Below, piece after piece: positions 17,986 through 27,685 of a DNA stretch of 64,000 nt. The DNA is taken from assembly GCA_963725425.1 (NCBI GenBank), contig CAVRYJ010000006.1, positions 558,001 through 622,000 on the forward strand, written 5' to 3'. Below the pieces are notes generated by a model, which did no database searches, had not been told where the DNA came from, and saw nothing but the letters and a program-made list of their open reading frames with translations. How positions within the stretch are numbered: the first letter of the stretch is position 1; every line of letters begins with the position of its first letter. Position numbers and translations under genes: made by a program. Source of the DNA: Clostridium_I sp963725425 (GTDB taxonomy: Bacteria; Bacillota; Clostridia; Clostridiales; Clostridiaceae).

Positions 17986-18999
17986 TTATTTGAAAAATTT
18001 TAAAAGTCTTTTAGCATCATTATCTAGTATATCCTCAGTGAACATAGCATATTTATATTGCTTACAATCCCTACAAACAGAATAGACTTCTTTTTGTTTA
18101 AGAAGATGTGTCTTTCTAAAGTTTAAATATTTTTTTCCCTTCCAAATATCAACTAAACTTTCCGAATTACAATTACCCAAAACATATGTTGTTTCCATTG
18201 CACAGCAAGGAACAACATTTCCTTCTGGGTTTATTTGCATAAGATAAAAAGGTTGGGGACAAACCTCAACATTATTAATCGCTAATCCATTTTGTGTCAG
18301 ATCATTTTTATTACCTTTTGAAATAAGTGAATAATCAATTTGTGTAACAGCTGGCAATAAATGTTCTATAGCTATCTCATCACAAATATCACCGAAAATA
18401 TTCAAGAATTTTTGTTCTTCATTTTTTTCTAATGCACAATCAATAATCTTAATATATATTTTGGTTTTATTTTTAATTTTATAAAAATACGTTAGATTTT
18501 CTATAAATTTATCAAAATCAAGTTTTACATCTGAAACACCCTTATATTTTTTAGCACTAATTCCTTGTATAGAAACTCTAAGTTTTGATAGTCCAGCATC
18601 TATAAGTTCTTTTGAAAGTTCGTGTGTCAGCAATGATCCATTTGTGACAATATCTATAGAATCAGTAACTTGTTTTTTTGCCGCGTATTTCACCATTTTT
18701 GCTATATCCTTATGAAGCAAAGGTTCCCCTGTCCCCGCAAACCTTAACATTTTTAATTTTTCTGGAAACTCACATAAATCATCAATACATTTTTTATACA
18801 GTTCATAATCCATAAATGACTGTTCTGAAATATACCCTCTTTTATTAGCAGGTACAGAATGTATACAATAATTACATTTAAAATTGCAAGCATATACTGG
18901 AAATATCTGTACTATATATGGTGTGGATAATGGAATAACCTGTGAAAGCCTAGTTCTAGTACCCCCTGTGGTTTTTCCATCAATTCTAATCGCCTTCAA
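17986..18999 (-). CDS. Radical SAM/SPASM protein, copy 2
   Basis: It carries CNFKCNYC near residue 38, the GEPL motif and a SPASM-like tail (VCPQPFYLMQI, PCC, GNC, VCRDC). The line from FAGTGEPLLHKDIAKMV onward is close to copy 1. A TTG at 18999 is proposed as start: AGAGGTGG lies 8 bases upstream and the next residues KAIRIDG align with the start of copy 1. In-frame GTGs at 19011 and 19008 lie inside the ribosome site. Forms one transcript with copies 1, 3 and 4. Function is inferred from context only. Confidence 0.88.
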   Translation of the reverse strand: MKAIRIDGKTTGGTRTRLSQVIPLSTPYIVQIFPVYACNFKCNYCIHSVPANKRGYISEQSFMDYELYKKCIDDLCEFPEKLKMLRFAGTGEPLLHKDIAKMVKYAAKKQVTDSIDIVTNGSLLTHELSKELIDAGLSKLRVSIQGISAKKYKGVSDVKLDFDKFIENLTYFYKIKNKTKIYIKIIDCALEKNEEQKFLNIFGDICDEIAIEHLLPAVTQIDYSLISKGNKNDLTQNGLAINNVEVCPQPFYLMQINPEGNVVPCCAMETTYVLGNCNSESLVDIWKGKKYLNFRKTHLLKQKEVYSVCRDCKQYKYAMFTEDILDNDAKRLLKFFK

Positions 19000-19036
19000 T
19001 TTCTTCACCACCTCTAATAAATTTTAAAATTAGAAT

Positions 19037-20038
19037 CTAAAACAAATTTAATAGATTATCAACATCACCATCTAAAACATCTTCTGGGTGAGATACATCA
19101 TCTGGTGCACAACATGCTGCACATCTTATATTACAAGATCTTTCTCCCTTTAATTGCATTTTCCAAAATTCTCTTAACCTATCTCCATTCCACATATTAA
19201 CAAGACTATCTTCATTAACGTTTCCAATCACTGTGGGTTTATAAATTGTATCACATGGTTCTACATCACCATTTGGGAATATGCCAAGCATATAAAATGG
19301 TAATGGGCAAACTTTTCTTTTTTTATGTTCTCTGCCATAACGGTCATAATCCACATTCATATCTTTTGTAAGATCAACCCCTTCATAAGCAGGGAGCATT
19401 TTCTCAATGTACATTCTATCAGTACAATCACCAAATAACTCGTAAAACTTATCTTCATCATTTACTTCTAGAGAAACATCCATAATCTTCACATAAAGAT
19501 TAGTTGATTTTTTATGTGCATAAAAATACTTTATATTTTTCATAAACTGCTGAAAGTCCACATCTGCCCCACAGATTTCTTTGTATTTTTCTGATGACAA
19601 CCCTTGCAAAGATACTCTCAATGTGTCGAGACCTGCCTCTATTAAAGCATCAGACATCTCTTTAGTTAGAAGGGATGCGTTCGTTATTATTTCAATTCTC
19701 TCTGCTATATTGGCTTCCTTTGCTAATTTTACCATGAAAGGTATTTCTTTATTTATAAGTGGTTCACCTTGACCAGTAAGAGATAACATTTTTAATTTAT
19801 TTGGAAATTTTTTAATTTGCTCTATAATTTTTTTATATGTTTCAATATCCATATTTTCTGGTACAAAATCATATTTTGCTTTCATTGCATCATCATCTAA
19901 AGAATGACCACAATAAATGCATTTAAAGTTACAATAGGTCGTAGGAAAAACAAACATACTAAATGGAGTAGAAAGAGGAATAGACTCAGATAATTTTATC
20001 CTGTCGGTACCATATATGGGTTTTATTTGTGATGTCAT
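19037..20038 (-). CDS. Radical SAM/SPASM protein, copy 3
   Basis: The 333-residue paralogue has YCNFKCIYCGHS near residue 36, GQGEPLINKEI, ITNASLLT and LRVSLQG. Its C-terminal cysteines differ from copies 1 and 2: VCPLPF, then a single PCD instead of PCC, and RCAACCAPDD at the end. The auxiliary cluster may thus be bound differently. AGGAGTG lies 9 bases before ATG. More diverged from copies 1 and 2 than they are from each other by eye. Confidence 0.88.
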   Translation of the reverse strand: MTSQIKPIYGTDRIKLSESIPLSTPFSMFVFPTTYCNFKCIYCGHSLDDDAMKAKYDFVPENMDIETYKKIIEQIKKFPNKLKMLSLTGQGEPLINKEIPFMVKLAKEANIAERIEIITNASLLTKEMSDALIEAGLDTLRVSLQGLSSEKYKEICGADVDFQQFMKNIKYFYAHKKSTNLYVKIMDVSLEVNDEDKFYELFGDCTDRMYIEKMLPAYEGVDLTKDMNVDYDRYGREHKKRKVCPLPFYMLGIFPNGDVEPCDTIYKPTVIGNVNEDSLVNMWNGDRLREFWKMQLKGERSCNIRCAACCAPDDVSHPEDVLDGDVDNLLNLF

Positions 20039-20061
20039 AATTAAACACTCCTATTCAATAA

Positions 20062-21087
20062 TTATTTAAACAAATGGATCAAATTTTGTGCATCTTTATC
20101 TAAGTCCTCAAGTGGGTTATTAATAGCATTAAAGGTTTTACAATTATTACACTCGGGTATGCTATCTTTTTTTAATTCCAACATAGTGCTAAGAAATTTT
20201 TTACGTTTGCTACCATTCCAGATTTCAAGTAACGTACTATCTTTCATGTTACCCATAGATAAACTTCTAGCAAGTCCCGGATTTGGACATGGAAAAGTAT
20301 CATAATCACATCCTATTTGTAAAAAATAGAATGACTGAGCACAAACTTTTCTATTCACATCAAGCTCTTCATTATAAAAATTTTTAGTTCCATCAACTAT
20401 ACCCTTTAGATCATCCATTTGCTGCTGCATTACAATTAAATGCTCTATGTATATTTTGTCTGCTATATTACCAAAAATTTCAAAGAAAAGTTTTTCATCT
20501 TCTTTATTTTTTAAGGTTGCATCAATAATTTTTATATATATTTTTATATTTTTTTTGTTGTTATACAAATATGTAAGATTGTTTACCAAACATTCAAAAT
20601 CTATTTTTGTTCCACATGTATCTTTATATTGCTCAGCATTAATTCCTTGTATTGATATATTTATATTCGTAATACCGGCATCAATTAGTTTATCAGCCAT
20701 TTTCGGTGTAAGTAAGACTGCGTTTGTAATTACTTCTACTCTATCTGCAATTTTTGCATCTACTGCAAGTTTCACCATTTCTGGTAATCTTGGATTCATT
20801 AACGGTTCGCCTAAACCAGAGAAAACAATTTTCTTTATACCTTTCGGAAATTGTTTTAGTTGCTTTATAATTTCTTGGAACTTATCAAATTCCATATGTT
20901 TTATTGAATGTCCTAATTTTTCAAGTTCTCCTCCTGGTATGTCCCTTGTGGAATGTATACAATAAAAACATTTAAAATTACAATATCTTGTTTGTTCTAT
21001 ATATACAGTAAATGGATGTGAAAGTGGAATTATATCTGCTAGTTTTTTTCTATTGGAATCATAATTTGGCTTTAATTCTGCTTTCAT
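20062..21087 (-). CDS. Radical SAM/SPASM protein, copy 4
   Basis: First transcribed and most divergent of the four. It has YCNFKCFYCIHS, FSGLGEPLMNPRLPEMV, VITNAVLLT and INISIQG, and a SPASM-like tail with VCAQSF, FPCPNP and ECNNC. The start is ATG at 21087; a TTG at 21099 is possible. The gene overlaps the 3' end of the upstream glycosyltransferase by about 29 bases, so the radical SAM block is translationally coupled to a glycan gene. This favours a role in the same modification pathway. Confidence 0.88.
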   Translation of the reverse strand: MKAELKPNYDSNRKKLADIIPLSHPFTVYIEQTRYCNFKCFYCIHSTRDIPGGELEKLGHSIKHMEFDKFQEIIKQLKQFPKGIKKIVFSGLGEPLMNPRLPEMVKLAVDAKIADRVEVITNAVLLTPKMADKLIDAGITNINISIQGINAEQYKDTCGTKIDFECLVNNLTYLYNNKKNIKIYIKIIDATLKNKEDEKLFFEIFGNIADKIYIEHLIVMQQQMDDLKGIVDGTKNFYNEELDVNRKVCAQSFYFLQIGCDYDTFPCPNPGLARSLSMGNMKDSTLLEIWNGSKRKKFLSTMLELKKDSIPECNNCKTFNAINNPLEDLDKDAQNLIHLFK

Positions 21088-22324
21088 TTTTTTCAACAAC
21101 CTCTCTTAATTTTTTATCTTCTTTAAAATATTTGAAATAATGTTTTGCGGAACCTTTAGTTTCAGCAAAAGCATTACCAGTTATGTGATTTTCATCACCT
21201 ACATAACAAGATGAAAACCAATCATATGCAGTTGCTCCTAAAAAAGGATTAGGATTATGAATTTTTTTATCAACTTTCAAAACTCTTTCATATACTACAT
21301 TTAATTTCTTAATGGTAGATTTTATATAATACTCTTTGATAACATAGTTAGACGCATTGTTCCCAAGTTTACCACGCAGAATAGGATTCTGATACAACCA
21401 TCTTAAGGCATCTCCATATTCAGAAATACTATTCACCACTAGCCCGGTTTGCATGTTTTGTACAAGATATTTTTCTGTACATTGATTTAACACAATAGGA
21501 ACAACGCCTGCTCCCATTGCTTCCAATAAAACATTCTCAGCTGTCCCATAATGATTTGGGTTTAGAGGATACCCAAACACATCAAACTCTGATAAATTTT
21601 CTAAAACATTCAAGGAATAACCTGAAAACAAAAGTTTATCTCTAATCAATTTTGAGTTATTTACATCTTTAATAAGCTGTTCTCCATAAGATAAATCCCC
21701 TACAACATCAAACTTTATATTGGTTATATCACTTGCACTTTCGCAGTATTGAACAAATTTCGGATTAGTTTTATTGTAGCTCAAGAAACCGATATACCCA
21801 ACGTTAAAACCCGTATGGATTTTTTTTTCTATAATCTCATGAAAATCTAATCCAGAACTTACTACTACATCACTCTTATTAATTATCTGCTCACGCTGCT
21901 GATCAGTCCAAAAAGTATTTTCATAGGAATAAGGTGTAGTAAACACGAAAGCATCTGGAAATGATACAAATTCGTAAGGTATATTTGGATAAGAGCAACC
22001 AGAAACATGACTCCACACTAATAGTCTACATGATATTTTTCCTAAATATTTCATCATGAACTGGGACATTAATGGGTGATGCCACCAATCAACTTGAACT
22101 ATATCAGCATTTACTAAAATATTATTCACATCACATTCTTTAGCTAAAAAAACTTTAATCCAATTTTTCTTACACATTTCTTCAAATTGAATAGTCTTCG
22201 TAGCCTCTAAAGTTATAATTATATGTTCATACTCATAATCACCTTTTGAATGAATTGCTACGCTTGATAAAATTTTACCTACTCCACCACCTAGATGAGC
22301 TGTAATATGAACTACTTTTATCAT
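21059..22324 (-). CDS. GT-B fold glycosyltransferase (family 4-like)
   Basis: The 421-residue protein has a GT4-type layout: N-terminal VVHITAHLGGGVGKILSSVA, a middle region, and a C-terminal Rossmann half with GTAENVLLEAMGAGVVPIV near 262-280, the E-x7-E sugar-nucleotide motif. The last ~60 residues are an extra tail not typical of the family. It is sandwiched between the FkbM methyltransferase (11-base gap) and radical SAM copy 4 (overlap). It probably adds a sugar to the flagellar glycan; donor and acceptor are unknown. Confidence 0.85.
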   Translation of the reverse strand: MIKVVHITAHLGGGVGKILSSVAIHSKGDYEYEHIIITLEATKTIQFEEMCKKNWIKVFLAKECDVNNILVNADIVQVDWWHHPLMSQFMMKYLGKISCRLLVWSHVSGCSYPNIPYEFVSFPDAFVFTTPYSYENTFWTDQQREQIINKSDVVVSSGLDFHEIIEKKIHTGFNVGYIGFLSYNKTNPKFVQYCESASDITNIKFDVVGDLSYGEQLIKDVNNSKLIRDKLLFSGYSLNVLENLSEFDVFGYPLNPNHYGTAENVLLEAMGAGVVPIVLNQCTEKYLVQNMQTGLVVNSISEYGDALRWLYQNPILRGKLGNNASNYVIKEYYIKSTIKKLNVVYERVLKVDKKIHNPNPFLGATAYDWFSSCYVGDENHITGNAFAETKGSAKHYFKYFKEDKKLREVVEKNESRIKAKL

Positions 22325-22335
22325 ATGAACCCTTC

Positions 22336-23505
22336 CTATCTCTCAGGGAAAGCATATAGTACTGTTTCTAATCCCATAAAATTATAGTTTCTTAAATAAA
22401 ATTTATATCCTTTATAAAAACTTTTTATTAATAGAGGTATTTCCCATATATCTGAAAGAGAATGATACACACATATAGCTAATTGTGGATGGTTTTCCTC
22501 AATTGTTTTCTTAGCACCTTTTAATGCTTCAACTTCCGCTCCTTCTATATCCATTTTAATAAAAGTCGGGTTAAATCCATGTAATACATCGTCAATTGCT
22601 ACGCATTGGATAATATCGGATCCTTTATTATCAATTTTTGATGCCGATGGTCCATCACTTGATACAGAAAATCTAAATTTTTCTGTTTTCGAATTTACAC
22701 CACAAGGAAATATTGTTACCGAATTGAATCTATCACTATTCTCACGACTGTACTCAGCTATTTTTTCACATAAATCATTTTGTGGTTCAAATACTGCTAT
22801 ATTTTTCATTTGAATTCCATTTGATACAAAGTTTCTTATTGTGTCACCATCGTAGCCACCACAATCAATAAAATTACTGTAATCTATTTTTAAAGGTATA
22901 TCATTGGCTAAGTACTGCATACTAACATCATTAGGCTCTTTAAATCTAGTGAAATCCATAGTTAAATGGGCTTTGATATATTCAATGTATAACTCTTCAT
23001 CTTGTTCGGTTTCTAAGAGTGAAAAAGCCTCTATTATTTTAGATTTATTTTTACCAACAACATCAATTTTATTATATGAACCATCAAATAGATTCTCATA
23101 AAATGCTCCACTATTAACTGTACTTAAATTAACTTCATGTAAAGCAAAAACATTATTAAACCCAAACTTTAAGAGTTGCTCTTTGATTTCATTACATATA
23201 TTAAATGAAAATAGACCTGATAAAATTACATATCCACTTTTTTTATATTTCTTTAACATTTCACTTTCAGGATGATATACAGGAATTTCATACTTAGAAT
23301 AATCAATACTTATATTTCTGTCAATAAAACAAACTACATTTATTTTATTCTCTTTTAAATTTTTATAAAGTCTTTTACCAATATTACCTGCACCATAAAG
23401 CATTATTTGTTTAGATGTTAGATTTCCTAATTTATCTTCACTTACTTCCAATGTTCCTTTTTTAAATTTTTCCAACAATTCCTCTATTGTTTTTTTATTA
23501 CTCAT
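22336..23505 (-). CDS. FkbM family methyltransferase with Rossmann N-terminus
   Basis: Residues ~30-115 form a nucleotide-binding-like segment (IMLYGAGNIGKRLYKNL). The C-terminal ~200 residues are an FkbM SAM-dependent methyltransferase: FIDCGGYDGDTIRNF (SAM motif I), VFEPQNDLCEKI, FIKMDIEGAEVEALKGAKKTI and CVYHSLSDIWEIP. FkbM domains are frequent in flagellar glycan islands, where they O-methylate sugars. The 389-residue frame is intact. The N-terminal GAGNIG segment may bind a nucleotide sugar or be structural; unclear. Confidence 0.87.
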   Translation of the reverse strand: MSNKKTIEELLEKFKKGTLEVSEDKLGNLTSKQIMLYGAGNIGKRLYKNLKENKINVVCFIDRNISIDYSKYEIPVYHPESEMLKKYKKSGYVILSGLFSFNICNEIKEQLLKFGFNNVFALHEVNLSTVNSGAFYENLFDGSYNKIDVVGKNKSKIIEAFSLLETEQDEELYIEYIKAHLTMDFTRFKEPNDVSMQYLANDIPLKIDYSNFIDCGGYDGDTIRNFVSNGIQMKNIAVFEPQNDLCEKIAEYSRENSDRFNSVTIFPCGVNSKTEKFRFSVSSDGPSASKIDNKGSDIIQCVAIDDVLHGFNPTFIKMDIEGAEVEALKGAKKTIEENHPQLAICVYHSLSDIWEIPLLIKSFYKGYKFYLRNYNFMGLETVLYAFPER

Positions 23506-23537
23506 TTTAGAACTTCCTCTTTTCTATTTATTATTTT

Positions 23538-25405
23538 CTATATTTTACCTACCCTTATTATGTAATCTTTGATTAATAATGAATTAAATATTTGTTGAGC
23601 ATTGCTATCACCATTCATCTTAATTAACTTGTCCATTATAAATTTCTTATTAATATCATTCATCTCATGTGGCTCCCCTATTATTTTTTCCATATACCAA
23701 CCTTTATTTTCTAAGTAAACATTCAGCTTATTTATATCAACATAACTTATTATGTCTTCATCTAGGTTGACATATTGACCTATAGAATACAAAAATTTCT
23801 AAAACCATAATTGTTTCTAACTTTCATTAATAAGCTTCCATCATCTATCAATAAATCAAGCATATTATCCAAAACTTTGTATGGACCCTCGTATAAATTT
23901 ATTGGTGTGCCTAAAATAATATAATCAAAAACTTTTGGTTCAAAATGTTCCGCTATGAATTCAATACGGTCACATTTAACTTCATTATTACATATAGTAC
24001 TTAAATCCAACCAATACTTAGCCTGCGTGGTGAAAGCTGATAAGTTTGTATTAAAAATGCCCTTGCTTCTAAGCCTATTCTTAGCTTGCAATAACGGTGT
24101 TCCACACAATACATCTATTCCCAAAACATTATATTTCTTTTTATCTGATTCAATTTTTATAAGACCCATCATGTTAGACTCAAAATTATTAACATCATCC
24201 CAAGCATCGATACCATAATATTTATCCGCAAATACCTTTTTTCCTTTTTCTATTGATTTTCGCGACAAATCTGCCCCCTTATCTGTGATTTTTCCAGCAT
24301 GAGAAACAAATACATCCTTACACAGAATTGCTTTATACCCTGCGTGTCTTATTCTAAATGTTATATCATCATCACCAAAATCGTGAAAAAAACCATAATC
24401 AATAAATCCTATTGTGTCTAAGCACTCTCTTTTATACATAGTTCCTAAGGTAATTAACCTTAATCTTTCTTCCCATTTTTTTGGATTTGATACATTGAAT
24501 TTAGAAGCTTTTAACTGCATATCATCAAAATTTTGGTATCCTAGATCAACTGATTGTAAATTAGTTACATAATCACATACAGGGTTTACCATTCCTATTT
24601 TTTCATCTGAATTTATACATTTCAGCATGTTAAAGAGCCAATTTTCCGTAACGTATACATCATTTGGTATAGTAACTATATATTTCCCACGACTTTCATG
24701 AATAGCTTGCTCTGATGCAAAAACTGCGCCAATATTGTTAGTTACTTTTATAATTTTCTTTTTTTCATAAGGTACAGTTTTAAAATATTCGAAGGTTCCA
24801 TCTGATGAACCATTATCTACTAAAATAAGTTCATAGTCTATACCTTTAGTATATTTCAGAATACATTGAACACATGTTTTAGTATATTTTTCTAAATTAT
24901 TATAAGCCAGTACAAATATACTTACTAAAGGTGCATCATCTTCCAAAATAGACTCCAAAATATTACTTCTACCTAAAAAGATATTAACATTAGGTTCAGG
25001 CGCATTTTTTTTATCTGTATTTTTTATTATAATGTCACAACTAAATGATTCTAATATCAAATATATTTTGTCTATACATGAATATATTTCTTTCTTGAAA
25101 TCGTCATCTTTTACACTATTTAAAATTTTATTATAAATTTGTAATGCATTATAATAGTTCTTTGTCATCTCATATGCATAAGCAAGATTATATTCAGCGT
25201 CAACATTGTATTTATCGATTTCCATGGCCTTTTTCAAACAATTTATTGCTATTTCAAAATTTTTAGTTTTCAAACAAATTATCCCTTTCATATTCCAAAA
25301 TTCAGAATACTCATCAAGATTAACAGCATTTGCTTCAACAAGGTTAAGAGCTTCCGCGATCCTATTATCACTAATTTCTTCTGCTATTTTTTTTAATATT
25401 TCCAA
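23538..25405 (-). CDS. TPR-glycosyltransferase-methyltransferase-like protein, frameshifted
   Basis: Domain order: TPR-like repeats (about 20-115), a family 2 glycosyltransferase (SIFVLAYNNLEKYTKTC, LILVDNGSSDGTFEYF, GKYIVTIPNDVYVTENW) at about 165-390, then a C-terminal region (VLGIDVLCGTPLLQAKNRL ... FDYIILGTPINL) resembling a class I methyltransferase half. The frame breaks at 23791-23795, a coding-strand T5 that should be T6; corrected length is about 622 residues. TTG at 25405 is the likely start, 7 bases after GGAGGTGA. It lies between rfbF and the FkbM gene and probably builds or caps the glycan. Confidence 0.82.
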
Positions 25406-25466
25406 ATCAAAATCACCTCCGCTCAATTATATAATTAAATATAAATATGGATATAAATAGCTTGCC

Positions 25467-26243
25467 TTATTTCCAAACCTTCCATGGGGCTTTATTATTT
25501 TGCCACATATCTTCAAGTACACCTTTATCTCTCTGTGTATCCATACACTGCCAGAAGCCATAATGTTTATATGAAATAAGTTGACCTTCTCTAGCTACTC
25601 GACTTAATGGTTCTAGTTCAAATACGGTACTATCATTTTCAATGAAATCAAATATTTCAGGCTCTAGTACCATAAATCCGCCATTTATCCAACCACCATT
25701 TTCTTTTGACTTTTCTGTGAATCTTTTTACATTGTCTTTATCATCTATATCAAGCACACCAAAACGCCCTCCTGGCTGAATGGCAGATATAGTAGCTATT
25801 TTTTTGCTAGAATTATGAAGTTTAACTAGATTATCAATATTTATATCTGAAACACCATCACCATAAGTTAACATAAATGTCTCATTTCCTATATATTGCT
25901 GTATCCTTTTTATCCTTCCACCTGTCATTGTGTTCAATCCTGTATCTACAAGTGTTACCTTCCATGGCTCTGATACATTATTATGTATAATCATTTTATT
26001 ATTATCAGAAAAATCAAATGTTACATCAGAAGCATAGAGATAATAATCCATAAAATATTCTTTGACCATATGAGATTTATATCCTAAACAAATTATGAAT
26101 TCATTATAACCATAATAAGAATAATATTTCATTATGTGCCATAAAATTGGTCTGTCTCCTATTTCAATCATTGGCTTTGGACGTAAGTGAGACTCCTCAC
26201 TTATTCTTGTACCATATCCTCCTGCAAGGATTACAACTTTCAT
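25467..26243 (-). CDS. rfbF: Glucose-1-phosphate cytidylyltransferase RfbF
   Basis: RfbF makes CDP-glucose from CTP and glucose 1-phosphate, the entry step for CDP-deoxysugars. The 258-residue protein starts with VVILAGGYGTRISEES (nucleotidyltransferase signature) and has RPKPMIEIGDRPILWHIMKY and FMLTYGDGVSDIN; the tail GFWQCMDTQRDKGVLEDMW is characteristic of RfbF. AGGTGGTG lies before the ATG. It is the first gene of the long island transcript, with a sigma-28-like promoter at 26326-26352; rfbG and rfbH lie 10 kb downstream in the same run. Confidence 0.95.
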   Translation of the reverse strand: MKVVILAGGYGTRISEESHLRPKPMIEIGDRPILWHIMKYYSYYGYNEFIICLGYKSHMVKEYFMDYYLYASDVTFDFSDNNKMIIHNNVSEPWKVTLVDTGLNTMTGGRIKRIQQYIGNETFMLTYGDGVSDINIDNLVKLHNSSKKIATISAIQPGGRFGVLDIDDKDNVKRFTEKSKENGGWINGGFMVLEPEIFDFIENDSTVFELEPLSRVAREGQLISYKHYGFWQCMDTQRDKGVLEDMWQNNKAPWKVWK

Positions 26244-26325
26244 GTTAACACCACCTAATCAAGTCATTTGTACAATTTAATCGTACAAGAAACATTAAAT
26301 TTCTTTATTTTAACTTCTACCCTTA

Positions 26326-26352
26326 TTATCGACAAAAGAGTATATAAATTTA
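26326..26352 (-). promoter_or_regulatory. Sigma-28-like promoter of rfbF/glycan operon
   Basis: On the minus strand TAAA (26352-26349), 15 bases, GTCGATAA (26333-26326). The -10 differs from the sigma-D consensus GCCGATAA at one base. It lies about 80 bases before the rfbF ATG and would drive the CDP-sugar, methyltransferase and radical SAM genes. Confidence 0.75.
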
Positions 26353-26406
26353 TATTTATAAGCAATTTTATGTGTTTTTTCTTAATATTGAAAACCTATA
26401 GAATCT

Positions 26407-27573
26407 TTACAGATGCTTTAAACCAACCAATTTAATGAGTTCATCTAATATTTCGATTCTATTGTTAGTTTTTAAATATACAGCAAAATCTTTTGTACCC
26501 TCATGTAAAAAATTATTTTTATCAAATACACTTTCCATAAATGAATTTATTGCATTTTCTTCATCTTTTAATTCAATATAGCACTTTGCCATCACAAATT
26601 TTGCCTTAAAGCTTCCCATACCTAACACTGAAATAAACTTTTTTGTTTCTCCCATTTCAATACATTTTTCGAAACATAAAATCGCCGTTTTATAATCTTT
26701 TTCTAAGTAATAACAAAACCCTTGTATATATTCCAGGTCAACAAACCCCTCATATGCAGTGTCACTTAACAGATTATCAATCATTTCTATACATTCAGAA
26801 TACTTCCCAAGTTTCACAAGGCATTCAGCTATTCTTTTAGACATATCAATTTCATATAATGTTATTCTTGTAAGGCTTTTTTTACTTGCAACCTTATTAC
26901 ATTCAAAATAATATTCAAGTGCTTTTTCATTATCCCCAGCAGCTTCATAACATGCACCTATATTATAATAAATATACGGGTCATTTTGGTTTTCTTTTAA
27001 TTGTTTTTTTAATATTTTTAAATTTCTATCAGACTTACCTCTTTCCTTTACTACAGAATATAAATATCCATAATGAATAACTTTACAAATTTTTTCTTCT
27101 ATAATGTAATTGTCTTTTTCCATATTTGGAACGTTTATATTTTCATGAATGCTTCCTTTATATTTATACCCTTTATTATTTCTAAATAATTTACAATATA
27201 CTGCCGAATATATTACCGTACTTGCACTTGAAATATTATACAGCGGTATTTTGTAACCATCTGAATCTGCATTTTCAAGTTTTTCTCTAACTTTCTTTGG
27301 GTCACACAATAATTTTTCATCTGCGTCAATAATAAGTAACCAATCTCCAGTGGCATGTTCAATGGATATATTTCTTGCCTTTGAAAAATCATCTTCCCAT
27401 TTAGAATCTATAATTTTTATATTACTATCAAATTCTTCAATTATTACTTTTGTTCTATCTGTTGAACCAGTGTCTACAACTATTGCCTCATCTGCCAGTT
27501 TCATTGCGTTTTCAAGGCACATTTTTATATATTTTTCTTCATTTTTAACAATCATGCATAAACTAATTTTCAT
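26407..27573 (-). CDS. Family 2 glycosyltransferase with TPR repeats
   Basis: The 388-residue protein has KISLCMIVKNEEKYIKMC at 2-19, IVVDTGSTDRTKVI near 33-46, ARNISIEHATGDWLLIIDADE near 65-85 (metal site DAD), then TPR-like repeats from ~195 (YYNIGACYEAAGDNEKALEY). It resembles 10994-12046 in design. It is a monocistronic-looking gene with its own sigma-28-like promoter, downstream of the main flagellin terminator. A flagellin glycosyltransferase by context. Confidence 0.87.
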   Translation of the reverse strand: MKISLCMIVKNEEKYIKMCLENAMKLADEAIVVDTGSTDRTKVIIEEFDSNIKIIDSKWEDDFSKARNISIEHATGDWLLIIDADEKLLCDPKKVREKLENADSDGYKIPLYNISSASTVIYSAVYCKLFRNNKGYKYKGSIHENINVPNMEKDNYIIEEKICKVIHYGYLYSVVKERGKSDRNLKILKKQLKENQNDPYIYYNIGACYEAAGDNEKALEYYFECNKVASKKSLTRITLYEIDMSKRIAECLVKLGKYSECIEMIDNLLSDTAYEGFVDLEYIQGFCYYLEKDYKTAILCFEKCIEMGETKKFISVLGMGSFKAKFVMAKCYIELKDEENAINSFMESVFDKNNFLHEGTKDFAVYLKTNNRIEILDELIKLVGLKHL

Positions 27574-27603
27574 AGTGTTCCTCCATGTTGGTCTTTACTT
27601 TAT

Positions 27604-27630
27604 TTATCGACAAAATATCATTTTTCTTTA
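27604..27630 (-). promoter_or_regulatory. Sigma-28-like promoter of TPR-glycosyltransferase
   Basis: On the minus strand TAAA (27630-27627), 15 bases, GTCGATAA (27611-27604), about 31 bases before the ATG at 27573. The -10 is identical to that of the rfbF promoter. Confidence 0.75.
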
Positions 27631-27641
27631 GTTTATATATT

Positions 27642-27676
27642 AAAAAAGTCTTTCGCATAAAGCGAAAGACTTTTTT
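27642..27676 (-). terminator. Terminator of main flagellin gene
   Basis: Stem AAGTCTTTCGC/GCGAAAGACTT with an ATAAA-type loop, flanked by A6 and T6 so it can work in either direction. It begins 10 bases after the flagellin stop and isolates flagellin from the glycan genes. Confidence 0.92.
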
Positions 27677-27685
27677 GTTCTAATT

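Noticed and set aside
23538..23792. Separate 84-residue gene
   Set aside because: It continues the TPR-GT-methyltransferase-like protein after a one-base loss in a T-run.
12933..25405. Phase variation of glycan genes by homopolymer slippage
   Set aside because: Four island genes break at or near short A/T runs, but the same kind of break hits fliI, cheA, HAD, PFOR2 and twice murG, which is essential. Runs of 5-6 are also short for contingency loci. Sequence error explains all cases with one cause.
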